A stretch of 51,596 nucleotides of DNA from Candidatus Aenigmatarchaeota archaeon (GCA_016934325.1 JAFGSV010000006.1:1-51596), one strand, 5' to 3'; counted from the stretch's first letter, positions 1 through 8,502 are shown. Numbers and translations: made by a program. Notes: a model not told the origin generated them from the sequence alone.

Positions 1-110
1 GTGTTCGGCGCCGGTTCCTCTTCGAGATTGACCGGGTTCCTGCATCCGCAGAAGATCTTGCTCTGGGTATTGAGCTGCACGTGGCTCTCTAATCCTATTT
101 TGACTCTCAT
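1..110 (-). CDS. gatB: Asp/Glu-tRNA amidotransferase subunit B, N-terminal fragment
   Basis: Only the first 36 codons are present; the gene runs off the left edge of the window. Read on the minus strand from the ATG at 110, the product begins MRVKIGLESHVQLNTQSK and continues with FCGCRNP. This matches the conserved GatB start (IGLEIHVQL-T-SK-FC), including the first cysteines of its zinc site. The VQL wording favours GatB over the archaeal GatE paralogue, which usually has QQL. GatB is the kinase/amidotransferase subunit that converts Glu-tRNA(Gln) or Asp-tRNA(Asn) to the amide form. It lies downstream of asnS on the same strand and a few kb from gatC and gatA, so all three GatCAB subunits are represented. 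Confidence 0.85.
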   Translation of the reverse strand, partial: MRVKIGLESHVQLNTQSKIFCGCRNPVNLEEEPAPN

Positions 111-198
111 AATGAATAATTGCACCCCATATAAGAAAAGCGAGCATCGTTTTAATGTTTTCTTAAGGCTCTTAAACAATCTTTAGGAAGCTCATTGA

Positions 199-1479
199 TT
201 AAGGATAAACCCTGTTTATGGTTCTGGGGAAGGCTATGCAGTCGCGGACATGCTCCGCGTTGCATATCCACTGGGTGAGCCGCTCCACCCCGAGGCCGAA
301 GCCGGCGTGGGGAACCGAGCCGAACTTCCTGACATCCAGGTACCAGTCGTAGTTCTTGGGCGGTATCCCCTGCTGCTTAAGGTTGGCCAGTATCTTTTCC
401 ACATCGGTCTCCCTCGCCGAGCCACCTATGAGCTCCCCGAAGTCCCCCGGGGCTATGAGGTCGGCGTTCATGACGGTCTCCGGGTCGTCCGGGTTCTCGA
501 GCATGTAGAACGGCTTCGCCTCCTTCGGCCAGTTGATGATGAAGAAAGGCTTCTCGAAATCTCGCGCCAGCTCCCTGCTCTGCAGGTCGGTGAGGTCTTC
601 CCCCCATTTCATCCTGACCCCCTTCTTGGCAAGCCTGTCAAGGGCTTCCTTGTAAGTGATTCTGGGGAACGGCGCCTTGACGCGCTCCAGCTGCTTTATG
701 TCGCCCCCCAGTTCCTCGATCTCCTTGCGGTGCTTCTCAAGCGCTGCCTGGACGACGTGCGAGACCAGCTGCTCCTGCAGCCGCAGCGAATCCTCGTGGT
801 TTATCCAGGCCGCCTCCGCCTCGGCGTGCCAGTACTCGGCCAGGTGGTGCCTGGTCCTGCTCTTCTCCGCCCTGAAGCTGGGGGCTATGCAGTATATCTT
901 CTCGAGAGCGCTGGCCATCGCCTCCGCATGCAGCTGCCATGACTGGGTGAGATAAGCCTTCTCCCCGAAGTACTTCACCTCGAAGAGCGTGGACCCCTCC
1001 TCGCAGGCCATCTTCGTGATGCTTGGGGACTGTATCTCGAAAAACTCCCTGTCCCTGAAGAACTGGTGTATCGCGCCGAGGATGGCCGACCTGACCTTGA
1101 ATGTCTTCGTCAGCCGCTGGCTCCTGATCCAGAGATGCCTGTTGTCAAGCAGCAGCTCGGGGCTCTGCTGCTCCTTGATGGGAAAATCCTCAGCGAAGCC
1201 AATCACCTTGAAATCGCTCACCTGGACCTCGTAACCCCCCGGGGCCCTGTCATCCTTCCTGACCGTTCCCGTGAGCTCGACGGAGGACTCGACCAACGCC
1301 TTCTGCGCGTCCGCGAATCCCTTCACGCCTTCCTTGACGACGCACTGGACGATGCCCGTGGAATCGCGCACGACGACGAACGATATGTTCTTACCCGACC
1401 TGGTCCTGTATATCCAGCCGAGCAGCTTCACCGCCTTCCCGGCGCGCTTGCCCACCTCGCCGATCATAGTCCTTTCCAT
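199..1479 (-). CDS. asnS: Asparaginyl-tRNA synthetase
   Basis: Class II aminoacyl-tRNA synthetase of 426 residues that charges tRNA(Asn) with asparagine. Residues 1-105 form the N-terminal OB-fold anticodon-binding domain (GWIYRTRSGKNISFVVVRD). Class II motif 2 is seen near residue 202 as FRAEKSRTRHHLAEYWHAEAE, the AsnRS version of the motif. Motif 3 is GFGLGVERLTQWIC near the C-terminus, followed by RDCIAFPRTINRVYP, typical of AsnRS rather than AspRS. Length is normal. It follows the M20 peptidase gene by 57 bp on the same strand and precedes gatB. Having AsnRS next to GatCAB matters for which tRNA the amidotransferase serves. Confidence 0.95.
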   Translation of the reverse strand: MERTMIGEVGKRAGKAVKLLGWIYRTRSGKNISFVVVRDSTGIVQCVVKEGVKGFADAQKALVESSVELTGTVRKDDRAPGGYEVQVSDFKVIGFAEDFPIKEQQSPELLLDNRHLWIRSQRLTKTFKVRSAILGAIHQFFRDREFFEIQSPSITKMACEEGSTLFEVKYFGEKAYLTQSWQLHAEAMASALEKIYCIAPSFRAEKSRTRHHLAEYWHAEAEAAWINHEDSLRLQEQLVSHVVQAALEKHRKEIEELGGDIKQLERVKAPFPRITYKEALDRLAKKGVRMKWGEDLTDLQSRELARDFEKPFFIINWPKEAKPFYMLENPDDPETVMNADLIAPGDFGELIGGSARETDVEKILANLKQQGIPPKNYDWYLDVRKFGSVPHAGFGLGVERLTQWICNAEHVRDCIAFPRTINRVYP

Positions 1480-1536
1480 AAATCCAACTTCGAGCCGAAA
1501 TTAAAAAGCTTTATGCCGGGTCGGATGGTTGGGATG

Positions 1537-2664
1537 TCAGCCCTTGTCCCATCGTCTTATCACTTCAAGGACGGCTTCCGTTGCCCTGAACATCCCTTCA
1601 ATCTCGCAGTGCTCATCGATCTGATGGGCAAGATTCATGCTCCCCGGGCCCAGCATGAACGACCCTATGTTTCCGAGATTGTATAGCAGGGAAGAGTCGA
1701 TCCTGGCCTGCTGGAAGTAGGGCTTCGCCTTAAGGCCCAGTGATTCGACCGCATTCACGCACATATCCAGGAACCGCCTGTCATCGAAATAGTATCCCTG
1801 CTTGGCATTCTCTCTCATCATCCTGAATTTGTTGCCGAAGGCTTGCCTGCAGATCCTCTCGAGCTTGCCGTCAACCTCCCCCGGTTTCTCGTCGGGCAGG
1901 GACCTCCTGTCAAGGGTAACCCTGCAGACGCCCGGGACCACGTTGGCGCCTTCCTCGGCGTGGATCTCAGTCACGGTTATCTGATCATTGACGATCTCGC
2001 CAGTAAGCGGTATCATCGTCTTCCTTCTTGGGAAATGCTTGATCCTCTCAAGGAATGCAGGGAACTTGTATACGGGATTGTCGGACAAGTGGGGCCTTGA
2101 GCTGTGGCCCCTCTTCCCGAATATCTCCACATGGTAGAAGGTGCTGCCCCTGCACCCCACGGCTATGCCAATCGTCTTGCCCAAGGCGGAAGGCTCGAGT
2201 GAAAGCCCCTTGTCGATGCCCTTTAGCTTCGGCAGGATCCTGCAGACCCCGTTCTCCCCCTCGGAATAGCCCTCCTCGAAAGCCGTGAACGTGAAGACCA
2301 CCCTCTTCCGCAGCTTCTTCTCGTCCCGCTTCAGAATCCTGGCGATCTCGATCATCGCCGCGACCCCGGCCTTGCAGTCGCTTGCCCCCCTGCCGTAAAG
2401 CTTCCCGTCATGGATCTCCCCGGAGAACGGGTCATGCTTCCACCCTTCCCCAGGGCCCACCGTGTCGAGATGCGCATTCAGCAGGAATCCCGGGCCCTTC
2501 CCGATCTCTGCTATGAGGTTCCCGTCACTGTCCGAATAGACCTCGTACCCGAAGCCTTGCAGCTCGTCCTTCACCCATCTCGATATGTCTATGCTGTCCT
2601 TGAAGCTGGGTATCTTGACCAGGCTCTGCAATGTCGAAACAAGCCTTTCCTCATCGATTTCCAT
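1537..2664 (-). CDS. M20 family metallopeptidase / deacylase
   Basis: 375-residue zinc-dependent amidohydrolase of the ArgE/DapE/CPG2 family. Visible metal and catalytic motifs are LNAHLDTVGPG (zinc His and catalytic Asp), GRGASDCKAG (bridging Asp) and FTAFEEGYSEG (general-base Glu pair). A dimerisation (lid) domain follows in the middle third, and HQIDEHCEI near the C-terminus supplies the last His ligand. The substrate cannot be told from sequence: acetylornithine, succinyl-diaminopimelate, LysW-linked amino acids or dipeptides are all possible. The gene starts about 25 bp after an AT-rich TATA-like stretch and is divergent from the purM-like gene. It probably leads a transcript with asnS and gatB. 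Confidence 0.9.
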   Translation of the reverse strand: MEIDEERLVSTLQSLVKIPSFKDSIDISRWVKDELQGFGYEVYSDSDGNLIAEIGKGPGFLLNAHLDTVGPGEGWKHDPFSGEIHDGKLYGRGASDCKAGVAAMIEIARILKRDEKKLRKRVVFTFTAFEEGYSEGENGVCRILPKLKGIDKGLSLEPSALGKTIGIAVGCRGSTFYHVEIFGKRGHSSRPHLSDNPVYKFPAFLERIKHFPRRKTMIPLTGEIVNDQITVTEIHAEEGANVVPGVCRVTLDRRSLPDEKPGEVDGKLERICRQAFGNKFRMMRENAKQGYYFDDRRFLDMCVNAVESLGLKAKPYFQQARIDSSLLYNLGNIGSFMLGPGSMNLAHQIDEHCEIEGMFRATEAVLEVIRRWDKG

Positions 2665-2733
2665 GTTGATTCTATCGGGAGCTGAAATAAAAAAACGATT
2701 AGCTTATTAATTTTTTTGCCAATTATATTACCA

Positions 2734-3882
2734 ATGACAACCGATAAGTACGATTATTCTAATAGGGAAGCCATTGCAGTTGCCGCAATAAAAGATGCGA
2801 TACCGGCGGAAATGAAGGGGGACATGCTTGCTGAAAGCAAAGGGGGGTTCGTGGAACTGTTCCGTTCCGATGTAATTCCCAATCACTATGTTACCACAGC
2901 CATCGATGGCGTCGGAACGAAGGTCGTCCTCGCCTCAGTCATGGGCATATATGACACCGTCGGCATCGATTGTGTCGCCATGGCGGCTAACGACAAAGCA
3001 GCGCATCCCTGTAACGGAAATGCAGCTCCATTCTTGTACATGGACTATCTTGCCGCACAGCACAGAATCGAGGAGGAGGGGCTCACCGGAAATATCATGA
3101 AAGGCATCGTTGAGGGATTAAGGTTGGCAGACGCCGGCGAAGTCTTGCGCATTCCCGTTCGGGTAAACATCGGCAAGGGGGAGACAGCCAGTCTGGATGA
3201 GATCATATCCGGGCCTTGGGATGGCTACGGCTTCGACCTTGCGGGCGCGATGATCGGGTTCATCGAAAAGACGAAGTTCGATCCTGACCTGACGCCCAGA
3301 CCGCACGATGAAATAATCGCCTTCAGAAGCAGCGGACCTCACAGCAACGGTTACACAGATCTGAGGCTGCGTCTGCTGAACGGCAATTTTGAGGAAAGGG
3401 GAGAATTCAGGAACAGGTACAAGGGAAGGTTTTCCTTGGACGACAAAATTCCCGGCACCGAAAAAGAGATAGGGATAGAACTGCTGACTCCTACCAAGAT
3501 TTATAGCAAAGTCATGGCGAAGATCGCTTCAGATGGGATTCCCATTATTGGCATCAACAATACCGGATATGGACTGCACAATTTCAACAGGGTCGGAAAG
3601 AATGTAAGATACGTCATAACCGATCCCATGGAAGCGCAGGAAATTTTCAAGCTCACGCAGGAAGAGTCCGGATTCGATAAAGAGAAGATGTACAGGAAAT
3701 TCAACATGGGCATGGGATTCTTCGTTATTGTCGATTCCAGGTACTCGGACAAAGTGATGGGAATCGCTGAAGCAAACGGAATCGGGGCTGCACCGGTCGG
3801 CAGGGTTGAAAAGTATGACGGGGGGCCTGTAGTGATAATGCCTCAAGCGAGAGGGGACCTGCAATTCGCGGGCTATGGTTGA
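2734..3882 (+). CDS. purM: PurM-like AIR synthase family protein
   Basis: About 382-residue homologue of phosphoribosylformylaminoimidazole (AIR) synthase, the ATP-dependent cyclase of purine synthesis. Family motifs include AIDGVGTKVVLA, the VGIDCVAMAANDK segment, RSSGPHSNGYTDLRLRLL, LLTPTKIYSKVM, and MYRKFNMGMGFF near the C-terminus. Two regions differ from ordinary PurM. The ND segment continues KAAHPCNGNAAPF before the FLYMDYLA strand, and the usual TGGG turn of the C-terminal half reads NTGYG. An in-frame TTG lies 18 bp upstream, but the ATG at 2734 gives the natural start. No other purine genes are in the window. Codon choice looks more AT-rich than in its neighbours. Its stop abuts that of the convergent gatA. 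Confidence 0.8.
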   Translation: MTTDKYDYSNREAIAVAAIKDAIPAEMKGDMLAESKGGFVELFRSDVIPNHYVTTAIDGVGTKVVLASVMGIYDTVGIDCVAMAANDKAAHPCNGNAAPFLYMDYLAAQHRIEEEGLTGNIMKGIVEGLRLADAGEVLRIPVRVNIGKGETASLDEIISGPWDGYGFDLAGAMIGFIEKTKFDPDLTPRPHDEIIAFRSSGPHSNGYTDLRLRLLNGNFEERGEFRNRYKGRFSLDDKIPGTEKEIGIELLTPTKIYSKVMAKIASDGIPIIGINNTGYGLHNFNRVGKNVRYVITDPMEAQEIFKLTQEESGFDKEKMYRKFNMGMGFFVIVDSRYSDKVMGIAEANGIGAAPVGRVEKYDGGPVVIMPQARGDLQFAGYG

Positions 3883-5292
3883 TCATCCTGATAGACTTTC
3901 GAAAGCCTTCCCGACTCTCAGTATCTTCCCTTCTTCAAGATGGTTGCCGAGGATGTGCATGCCGACCGGCATCCCCCTGATCTCTCCACAGGGGACGGAG
4001 AGCATCGGTATCCCCGCCATGTTCGGTGCTACGGTGAGTATATCTGACATATAGTTCTGGATGGGGCTCATCTTGCTTATCTCCGAGAACTTGGGCGCTA
4101 TGAAAGGCATCGTCGGGGCCGCGAGGACATCGAAGCGCCTGAAAGCCCTCTTGAAATCGTTGATTATCAAGGTCCTTACTTTCATGGCCTTCAGGTAATA
4201 CTGATCCCTGTATCCGGCCATCCTGGCGAACGTTCCAAGCAATATCCTTCTCTTCGCCTCGTCGCCGAAGTGCTTGCTCCTTACCTTGGAGAAGTACTCG
4301 TTGAACTCCCCCTCGACCTTGCCTTCAGCACCGTATCTCATCCCGCAGAACTTGGCGAGGTTCGTGCTCGCCTCCGCGGTGGCGATGATGTAGTATGCCG
4401 GTATGCTATATCTGGTATTGAGCAGGGTGCACTCCGCGGATCTCGCCCCAAGCTCCTCCATCTTTCCGACAGCATCCAACACCTTCCGGCGAACTCCGTC
4501 ATCCACACCTCCGCCCATGTATTCCTTCGGTATTCCGATCCGCATCCCTTTCAGATCGTCCTTGCCCTTGCCAAGCGCACCAAGATAGTCCTGCGGTTTC
4601 TTGTCTATCGTGGTCTGGTCCCTGGCGTCTCGGCCGGCGATGACCGAGAGCATAAGAGCGACGTCTTCCACGGTCTTTGCGATGGGGCCTATCTTGTCAA
4701 GTGAGTTGGCGTAGTCTATGAGGCCGTACCTGCTCACCAATCCATATGTAGGAGTCAGCCCGACCACGCCGCAGAAAGCTGCGGGGCAAGAGATGGAGCC
4801 CCCCGTAGACTGCCCAATGGCGACATGGGGCATGTCCATGGCCCTCACCAGTCCGGCGGCGCCACCGCTCGAGCCGCCGCAGCTCCTGGACGGGTCGATG
4901 GGATTCGTTGGAACCCCGAAGGCGCAGTTTGTGCTGAATGTCCCGAACCCGAACTCGTCCTGAGCTGTCTTTCCGACGACCTCCGCCCCCGCCTGCTTGA
5001 CCCTTTCAACGCAGGTGGCGTCGAAGGGAGGCACGTATCCCTCGAGTATCCTGCTTCCGGCCGTGGACTGTATCCCCTTCGTGCATATGCAGTCCTTGAC
5101 GGACACTGGAAGACCGGCAAGCCTGCCTCCCCTGCTTGAAGGCTTTCCCTCGGCGATGGTTATCATGAAGTTATGCTTCTCGTTCAGCCTCGCGAGCTCA
5201 GTGAACAGATTAACATAGAACTCATCGAGGTTCACCTGGCCCCTCTTGACTGCGTCGATGAATCCCACGGCCGAGAGCTTCGTCCTTGTCAT
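3883..5292 (-). CDS. gatA: Asp/Glu-tRNA amidotransferase subunit A
   Basis: 469-residue amidase-signature subunit that releases ammonia from glutamine for transamidation of misacylated tRNA. The Ser-cisSer-Lys triad is visible: Lys in LPVSVKDCI, the glycine/serine loop CGGSSGGAAG, and the nucleophile segment GQSTGGSISCPAAF. The last reads GQS where most GatA proteins have GSD. The start at 5292 (MTRTKLS) is chosen because it overlaps the stop of the upstream CYTH gene in a TGATG junction; longer in-frame extensions have no family similarity. Last gene of the gatC-mazG-CYTH-gatA operon. Confidence 0.95.
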   Translation of the reverse strand: MTRTKLSAVGFIDAVKRGQVNLDEFYVNLFTELARLNEKHNFMITIAEGKPSSRGGRLAGLPVSVKDCICTKGIQSTAGSRILEGYVPPFDATCVERVKQAGAEVVGKTAQDEFGFGTFSTNCAFGVPTNPIDPSRSCGGSSGGAAGLVRAMDMPHVAIGQSTGGSISCPAAFCGVVGLTPTYGLVSRYGLIDYANSLDKIGPIAKTVEDVALMLSVIAGRDARDQTTIDKKPQDYLGALGKGKDDLKGMRIGIPKEYMGGGVDDGVRRKVLDAVGKMEELGARSAECTLLNTRYSIPAYYIIATAEASTNLAKFCGMRYGAEGKVEGEFNEYFSKVRSKHFGDEAKRRILLGTFARMAGYRDQYYLKAMKVRTLIINDFKRAFRRFDVLAAPTMPFIAPKFSEISKMSPIQNYMSDILTVAPNMAGIPMLSVPCGEIRGMPVGMHILGNHLEEGKILRVGKAFESLSG

Positions 5293-5852
5293 CAATGCCC
5301 CTCCCCGAAGACCATGTCGTGCAGAGGGACACCCTTCGCCTTGCAATGCTCAATGAACAACTCCCCATAGCTCATGGGTATCGCATCTCGCATATCCAGC
5401 CCGAGCTTACCGGCTGTCTCCTCGATCTTCTCTTTCGTTCCCTCGATCTCTATGAAGTTCCCGATGACGAGCTCATCCACCAGTATGCCGGCACCGTTGT
5501 ATTCCCAGGTCTGCCTCCTCTTCTCGTACCTGAAATCCGGCTTGAAGCCTATGGCCTCCAGCAGCCGCTTCCCTCTCTCGAAGCTGTCCACGTTCAGTAT
5601 GATTTCCTCCCTCATCATGAACTTCTCCGAGGGCAGTCGCTTCTTGTATGTTATGTCGGCCTTTCCGGCGTAAGACCTAAGCCTGAGCAATGACCCCGCC
5701 TTGAGGAGCCTGCATTTCCTGTCGAACTTGATGTTCCTCTCGAACCCATCATCGACCTTCCTGGCCCCGACCCGCTTGAGCCTCTCGATTATAGTACCCG
5801 GGTCGTCGACCCTGAACTTCACCTCGATCTCAAGCATCTTTTCAGGATCCAT
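5292..5852 (-). CDS. CYTH domain protein (class IV adenylate cyclase / triphosphatase fold)
   Basis: About 186-residue triphosphate tunnel enzyme. The defining E-x-E-x-K motif is seen as LEIEVKFRV close to the N-terminus, followed by alternating charged beta-strands (LLRLRSYAG, ITYKKRL, REEIILNV, FIEIEGTKE) that line the tunnel. Members bind divalent metal and hydrolyse or cyclise triphosphates such as thiamine triphosphate, inorganic triphosphate or ATP; which one applies here is unknown. The ATG at 5852 is preferred because GGTGGGGGTG lies just upstream as a ribosome site. A GTG at 5870 is the longer alternative. It sits between mazG and gatA in a tightly packed operon, an odd partner for an amidotransferase. 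Confidence 0.85.
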   Translation of the reverse strand: MDPEKMLEIEVKFRVDDPGTIIERLKRVGARKVDDGFERNIKFDRKCRLLKAGSLLRLRSYAGKADITYKKRLPSEKFMMREEIILNVDSFERGKRLLEAIGFKPDFRYEKRRQTWEYNGAGILVDELVIGNFIEIEGTKEKIEETAGKLGLDMRDAIPMSYGELFIEHCKAKGVPLHDMVFGEGH

Positions 5853-5872
5853 GGCAATGCACACCCCCACCT

Positions 5873-6193
5873 TCAGCTGTCGGAGAACTCCCCGCTATCT
5901 ATCCTCTCGGCCATGATCTTCAGGACCCTGCCGTATTCCCTGCCCAAGTCCACGCCGTAAAAGTCCGCGATCATGAAGATGTCGAACATGATGTCGCACA
6001 GGGAATCTATTATCTCGGCCCTCTTCCTGTTCTTGGATTTGAATCCCCGGTCGACGAGGATGGCGTTGGCAAGCTCCCCTACCTCCTCAGCCATGTCGGT
6101 CAGCATCACCTCGGGCTTCCATTCCATCTTCCTGGCAAGCATGAACTTCCTGTTGACTGCATTGGACTTCTTCTGCGCTTCCTTGAAATCCAT
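5873..6193 (-). CDS. MazG-like nucleotide pyrophosphohydrolase
   Basis: 106-residue all-alpha NTP pyrophosphohydrolase of the MazG/RS21-C6 group. The metal-binding signature is EEVGEL at residues 36-41, with the second acidic helix in IIDSLCDIMFD some 25 residues later. Such enzymes cleave (d)NTPs, often damaged ones, to NMP and pyrophosphate. The start codon overlaps the last base of gatC, and the CYTH gene follows within about 20 bp, so all four genes are probably co-transcribed. Two phosphate-cleaving enzymes sandwiched between gatC and gatA suggests nucleotide housekeeping is coupled to translation genes here only by operon organisation. Confidence 0.85.
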   Translation of the reverse strand: MDFKEAQKKSNAVNRKFMLARKMEWKPEVMLTDMAEEVGELANAILVDRGFKSKNRKRAEIIDSLCDIMFDIFMIADFYGVDLGREYGRVLKIMAERIDSGEFSDS

Positions 6194-6480
6194 TAAACCA
6201 CCTTGGGCCCCTTGAAGTGCCCCTCTTCCTTGTTCCCGGTGTTCGCGAGGGCCTCACGCTGGGGAATGCACGGCTCGATCTTGTCTTCCCTGGCGACGTT
6301 CTTGATATCGACGGGCTGGAAGGTCGGCCTGACATCCTTCGTGCTGACCTTCCCAATAACATTGAAGGCGTCAAGAACGGACACCAGGTCCTCAGAGAAC
6401 CTTCTGAGCTCTCCCTCGGTAAGGTTCAGCCTGGCGATTCCCGCCACCTTCTTGACGGTCTTTTTGTCTATCGCGACCAT
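6193..6480 (-). CDS. gatC: Asp/Glu-tRNA amidotransferase subunit C
   Basis: 95-residue GatC, the small clamp that wraps around the GatA-GatB interface. It begins MVAIDKKTVKKVAGIARLNLTEGE, the family pattern of a helix followed by the ARL-L-x-E-E motif. It continues with the DLVSVLDAFNVIGKVSTKDVRPT helix-turn and ends with a C-terminal extended region. The length is typical. It is the first gene of the gatC-mazG-CYTH-gatA operon. A TATA-like GATTTAATAC (minus strand) lies about 35 bp before the ATG, and GATGGGA serves as ribosome site. Confidence 0.92.
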   Translation of the reverse strand: MVAIDKKTVKKVAGIARLNLTEGELRRFSEDLVSVLDAFNVIGKVSTKDVRPTFQPVDIKNVAREDKIEPCIPQREALANTGNKEEGHFKGPKVV

Positions 6481-6530
6481 GGCAATCCCATCTTATTCTA
6501 TTGCCCGCCTGTATTAAATCTATGCCTGGA

Positions 6531-7964
6531 TCATCCCTGCACGTATTTACTTCCGTCTTTCATCGCCTGTTCCGCTCTCTCAAGCTCCTTGCCAAGATAT
6601 GCGGCATGGTCCAGCCGGCTGACCAGGTTCTCGTGCACTATCCTCCTGAAGATGGCTGTTGCGTCCTTCCCCCTGAAGACGAAGCCGGTCTCCCTGCCGT
6701 CCGGCAGGTGGTGCTTCGCGACCAGCTGTTTGCCCTCGACCGCAATCGTAAAGTAACCGAGCCTGTCCTCCATCAGTTCCATTGACTTCCCCGAATAATG
6801 CTCCTTGATTATCCTGCTTGCATGGTCGAAGTTGTTCTCATAGATGTGGGCGGAATTGGAGATTATCGTCAGCGCCCCGGGCTCCTTTCCGACGTCCTTT
6901 GCCACCATGCGCTGGAGCTGCCTCAGGGCGTACGCGTTCATCGGCCACCCCCCGAAGATGTCATGGGACCGGAAGACTGCCGTCTCGAAGAGCCGGCCGT
7001 GCTTGATGCTCCATGTTATCTGCGTCAGGCATGGAGGGCTATCGGACATGCTGTCCTCATGGACGTACCACGTGAAAGCGGCGGCCCTCCTCGTGTGAGG
7101 CGCGAGCCTCAGGTGCTGCACCGCGTTCTTGATCTGGTCGAAGGTCGCCCTGGCCTCGCTCTCCCATTTGGGCTCAGTGCCGGGCATGATGTACTGGAAC
7201 AGCCTCTTCCCGTAAGTGTAGCTCAGGCCCTTGCCGGAACCCGTTCCGAAGAAGGTCTCGAAATACTTCTCGAGCTCGGGCTTTTCGAAGGGAAGCCATT
7301 CCGCTATACCCGTGTCGTCGCCGTCGATGACGCTCACGACGTTGAGCAGCTCTTTCTGCTTCAGGCCGTGCTCGCTGTCCTTGTTCTCCCCGAACTTCAT
7401 GACGAGGTCAAGCAGATTCAGCCAGGCCCTGCCAATCCCTGCCTCCTCGACCCTCAGGCCCGAGACGTCAGGGACCTCAAGGTCGCCGCACTCTTCCTTG
7501 CACTCCTCGATTATCACGGGCTTGGAATACGGCGGCTTGGGATCGAGCCCTCCTATCCTTTCTTCGATGTCGTCTTCCTTTCCCCTCATGTCGATCAGCT
7601 CCACGTTCCGGCGCATCTTCTCGATCACATCGGGTGTCAGGTTCGGGTCGAGGACGACGTCGGAGCCGAGTATCCTGCCGTTGGCATCGATCCCCTTCCC
7701 GAAGAGGTTTGACAGGTCATCACCGCTCTTGGTCCTGTCGTTCCCGCACATGATGATGTATCTTATCCTAGGGTTGGCCAGGAGATTCCTCACAAGGTAC
7801 TTGATCCCGTTTCCGGAGTACAGGTTCCCCTTGACAGCGAACTTGCCCTTGCCGACATCGATCTTCCTAGTCTCGGTCCAGAGGGTGCATATGGCGACAT
7901 TGCTGCCGAGGTCCCCGATCTCCATGTTCTCGCCGAAGAATAGGGGCCATGTCACTAGAATCAC
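6531..7964 (-). CDS. thyA: Thymidylate synthase with N-terminal MtrA-like (DUF4346-type) domain
   Basis: 477-residue two-domain protein. Residues about 175-477 are a ThyA-type thymidylate synthase, which makes dTMP from dUMP with a reduced folate or pterin. The catalytic Cys lies in PPCLTQITW near residue 312. The dUMP-binding RSHDIFGGWPMNAYALRQL and the SNSAHIYENNFD strand follow. Residues 1-150 resemble the corrinoid-binding methyltransferase subunit A/DUF4346 family: WPLFFGEN, VAICTL, then CGNDRTKSGDDL and FGKGIDANGRILGS. The start at 7964 keeps the WP motif that normally begins this domain. The fusion is known in archaeal thymidylate synthases, but the role of the N-terminal domain is not settled. 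Confidence 0.9.
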   Translation of the reverse strand: MILVTWPLFFGENMEIGDLGSNVAICTLWTETRKIDVGKGKFAVKGNLYSGNGIKYLVRNLLANPRIRYIIMCGNDRTKSGDDLSNLFGKGIDANGRILGSDVVLDPNLTPDVIEKMRRNVELIDMRGKEDDIEERIGGLDPKPPYSKPVIIEECKEECGDLEVPDVSGLRVEEAGIGRAWLNLLDLVMKFGENKDSEHGLKQKELLNVVSVIDGDDTGIAEWLPFEKPELEKYFETFFGTGSGKGLSYTYGKRLFQYIMPGTEPKWESEARATFDQIKNAVQHLRLAPHTRRAAAFTWYVHEDSMSDSPPCLTQITWSIKHGRLFETAVFRSHDIFGGWPMNAYALRQLQRMVAKDVGKEPGALTIISNSAHIYENNFDHASRIIKEHYSGKSMELMEDRLGYFTIAVEGKQLVAKHHLPDGRETGFVFRGKDATAIFRRIVHENLVSRLDHAAYLGKELERAEQAMKDGSKYVQG

Positions 7965-8034
7965 CGGGATTCTTAATGGGTTTCAAGAAATATATATTGA
8001 TACCGCCTGGGGTTGGGTATCATACGATGGCTCA

Positions 8035-8502
8035 TTATGGCTTGATGCCCGGGAATATGATGTCACTCGAAAATTGGTCTTGGCGACAATATCTCGCTGA
8101 GGGGCCTGCACTGACAAGATGCACACTATGCGGGTTATCATGCAACGGGTGAGCGCCAATGTAATGAAAATAACTTCCCTGTCTGAAATGTGTACCGGTC
8201 CCCTTGTCATAAATGGTAATCTGGTATGTGCCTATTCTCCTTTGAGCGGGTTCGGTGCCGTCGCTTTCATCGCCCCCTTCCTTAGCGATAACACCCACCT
8301 CGATCTTAATTCTCGAAACGTTCCTATCGGATATGAAAGATGCCCGTGTGGTATTGAATTCTTTGTCCAATACGCATTCGCATTGCATGGCATCTCCAAG
8401 CTGTTGCAGAAAACCCGCAGGATAATTGTTGCTAATTATACTCTGCGCTCTGACATGAGGGAAAGAAGAGTAGCGAATCGAACCCATTCTCATTATAGGC
8501 AT
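8035..8502 (-). CDS. Hypothetical protein
   Basis: 155-codon reading frame with no family I recognise. Support comes from its control region. On the minus strand AAGTATAAATTTC (8538-8550) is a good archaeal TATA element. GCAGAGGTT, 6 bp before the ATG at 8502, is a ribosome site. The product is soluble, with no signal peptide or membrane helix. It has several alternating hydrophobic stretches (RIKIEVGVIAKEG, IGTYQITIYDKG) and a His-rich segment HYIGAHPLHDNPHSVH that could bind metal. Base composition is less GC-rich than the flanking genes, so it may be a recent arrival. An open frame on the opposite strand (8119-8586) has no comparable start signals. Confidence 0.45.
   Translation of the reverse strand: MPIMRMGSIRYSSFPHVRAQSIISNNYPAGFLQQLGDAMQCECVLDKEFNTTRASFISDRNVSRIKIEVGVIAKEGGDESDGTEPAQRRIGTYQITIYDKGTGTHFRQGSYFHYIGAHPLHDNPHSVHLVSAGPSARYCRQDQFSSDIIFPGIKP

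Noticed and set aside
1-186. Plus-strand 61-residue frame at the left edge
   Set aside because: The opposite strand encodes the conserved start of GatB (IGLESHVQL, FCGC) over the same bases.
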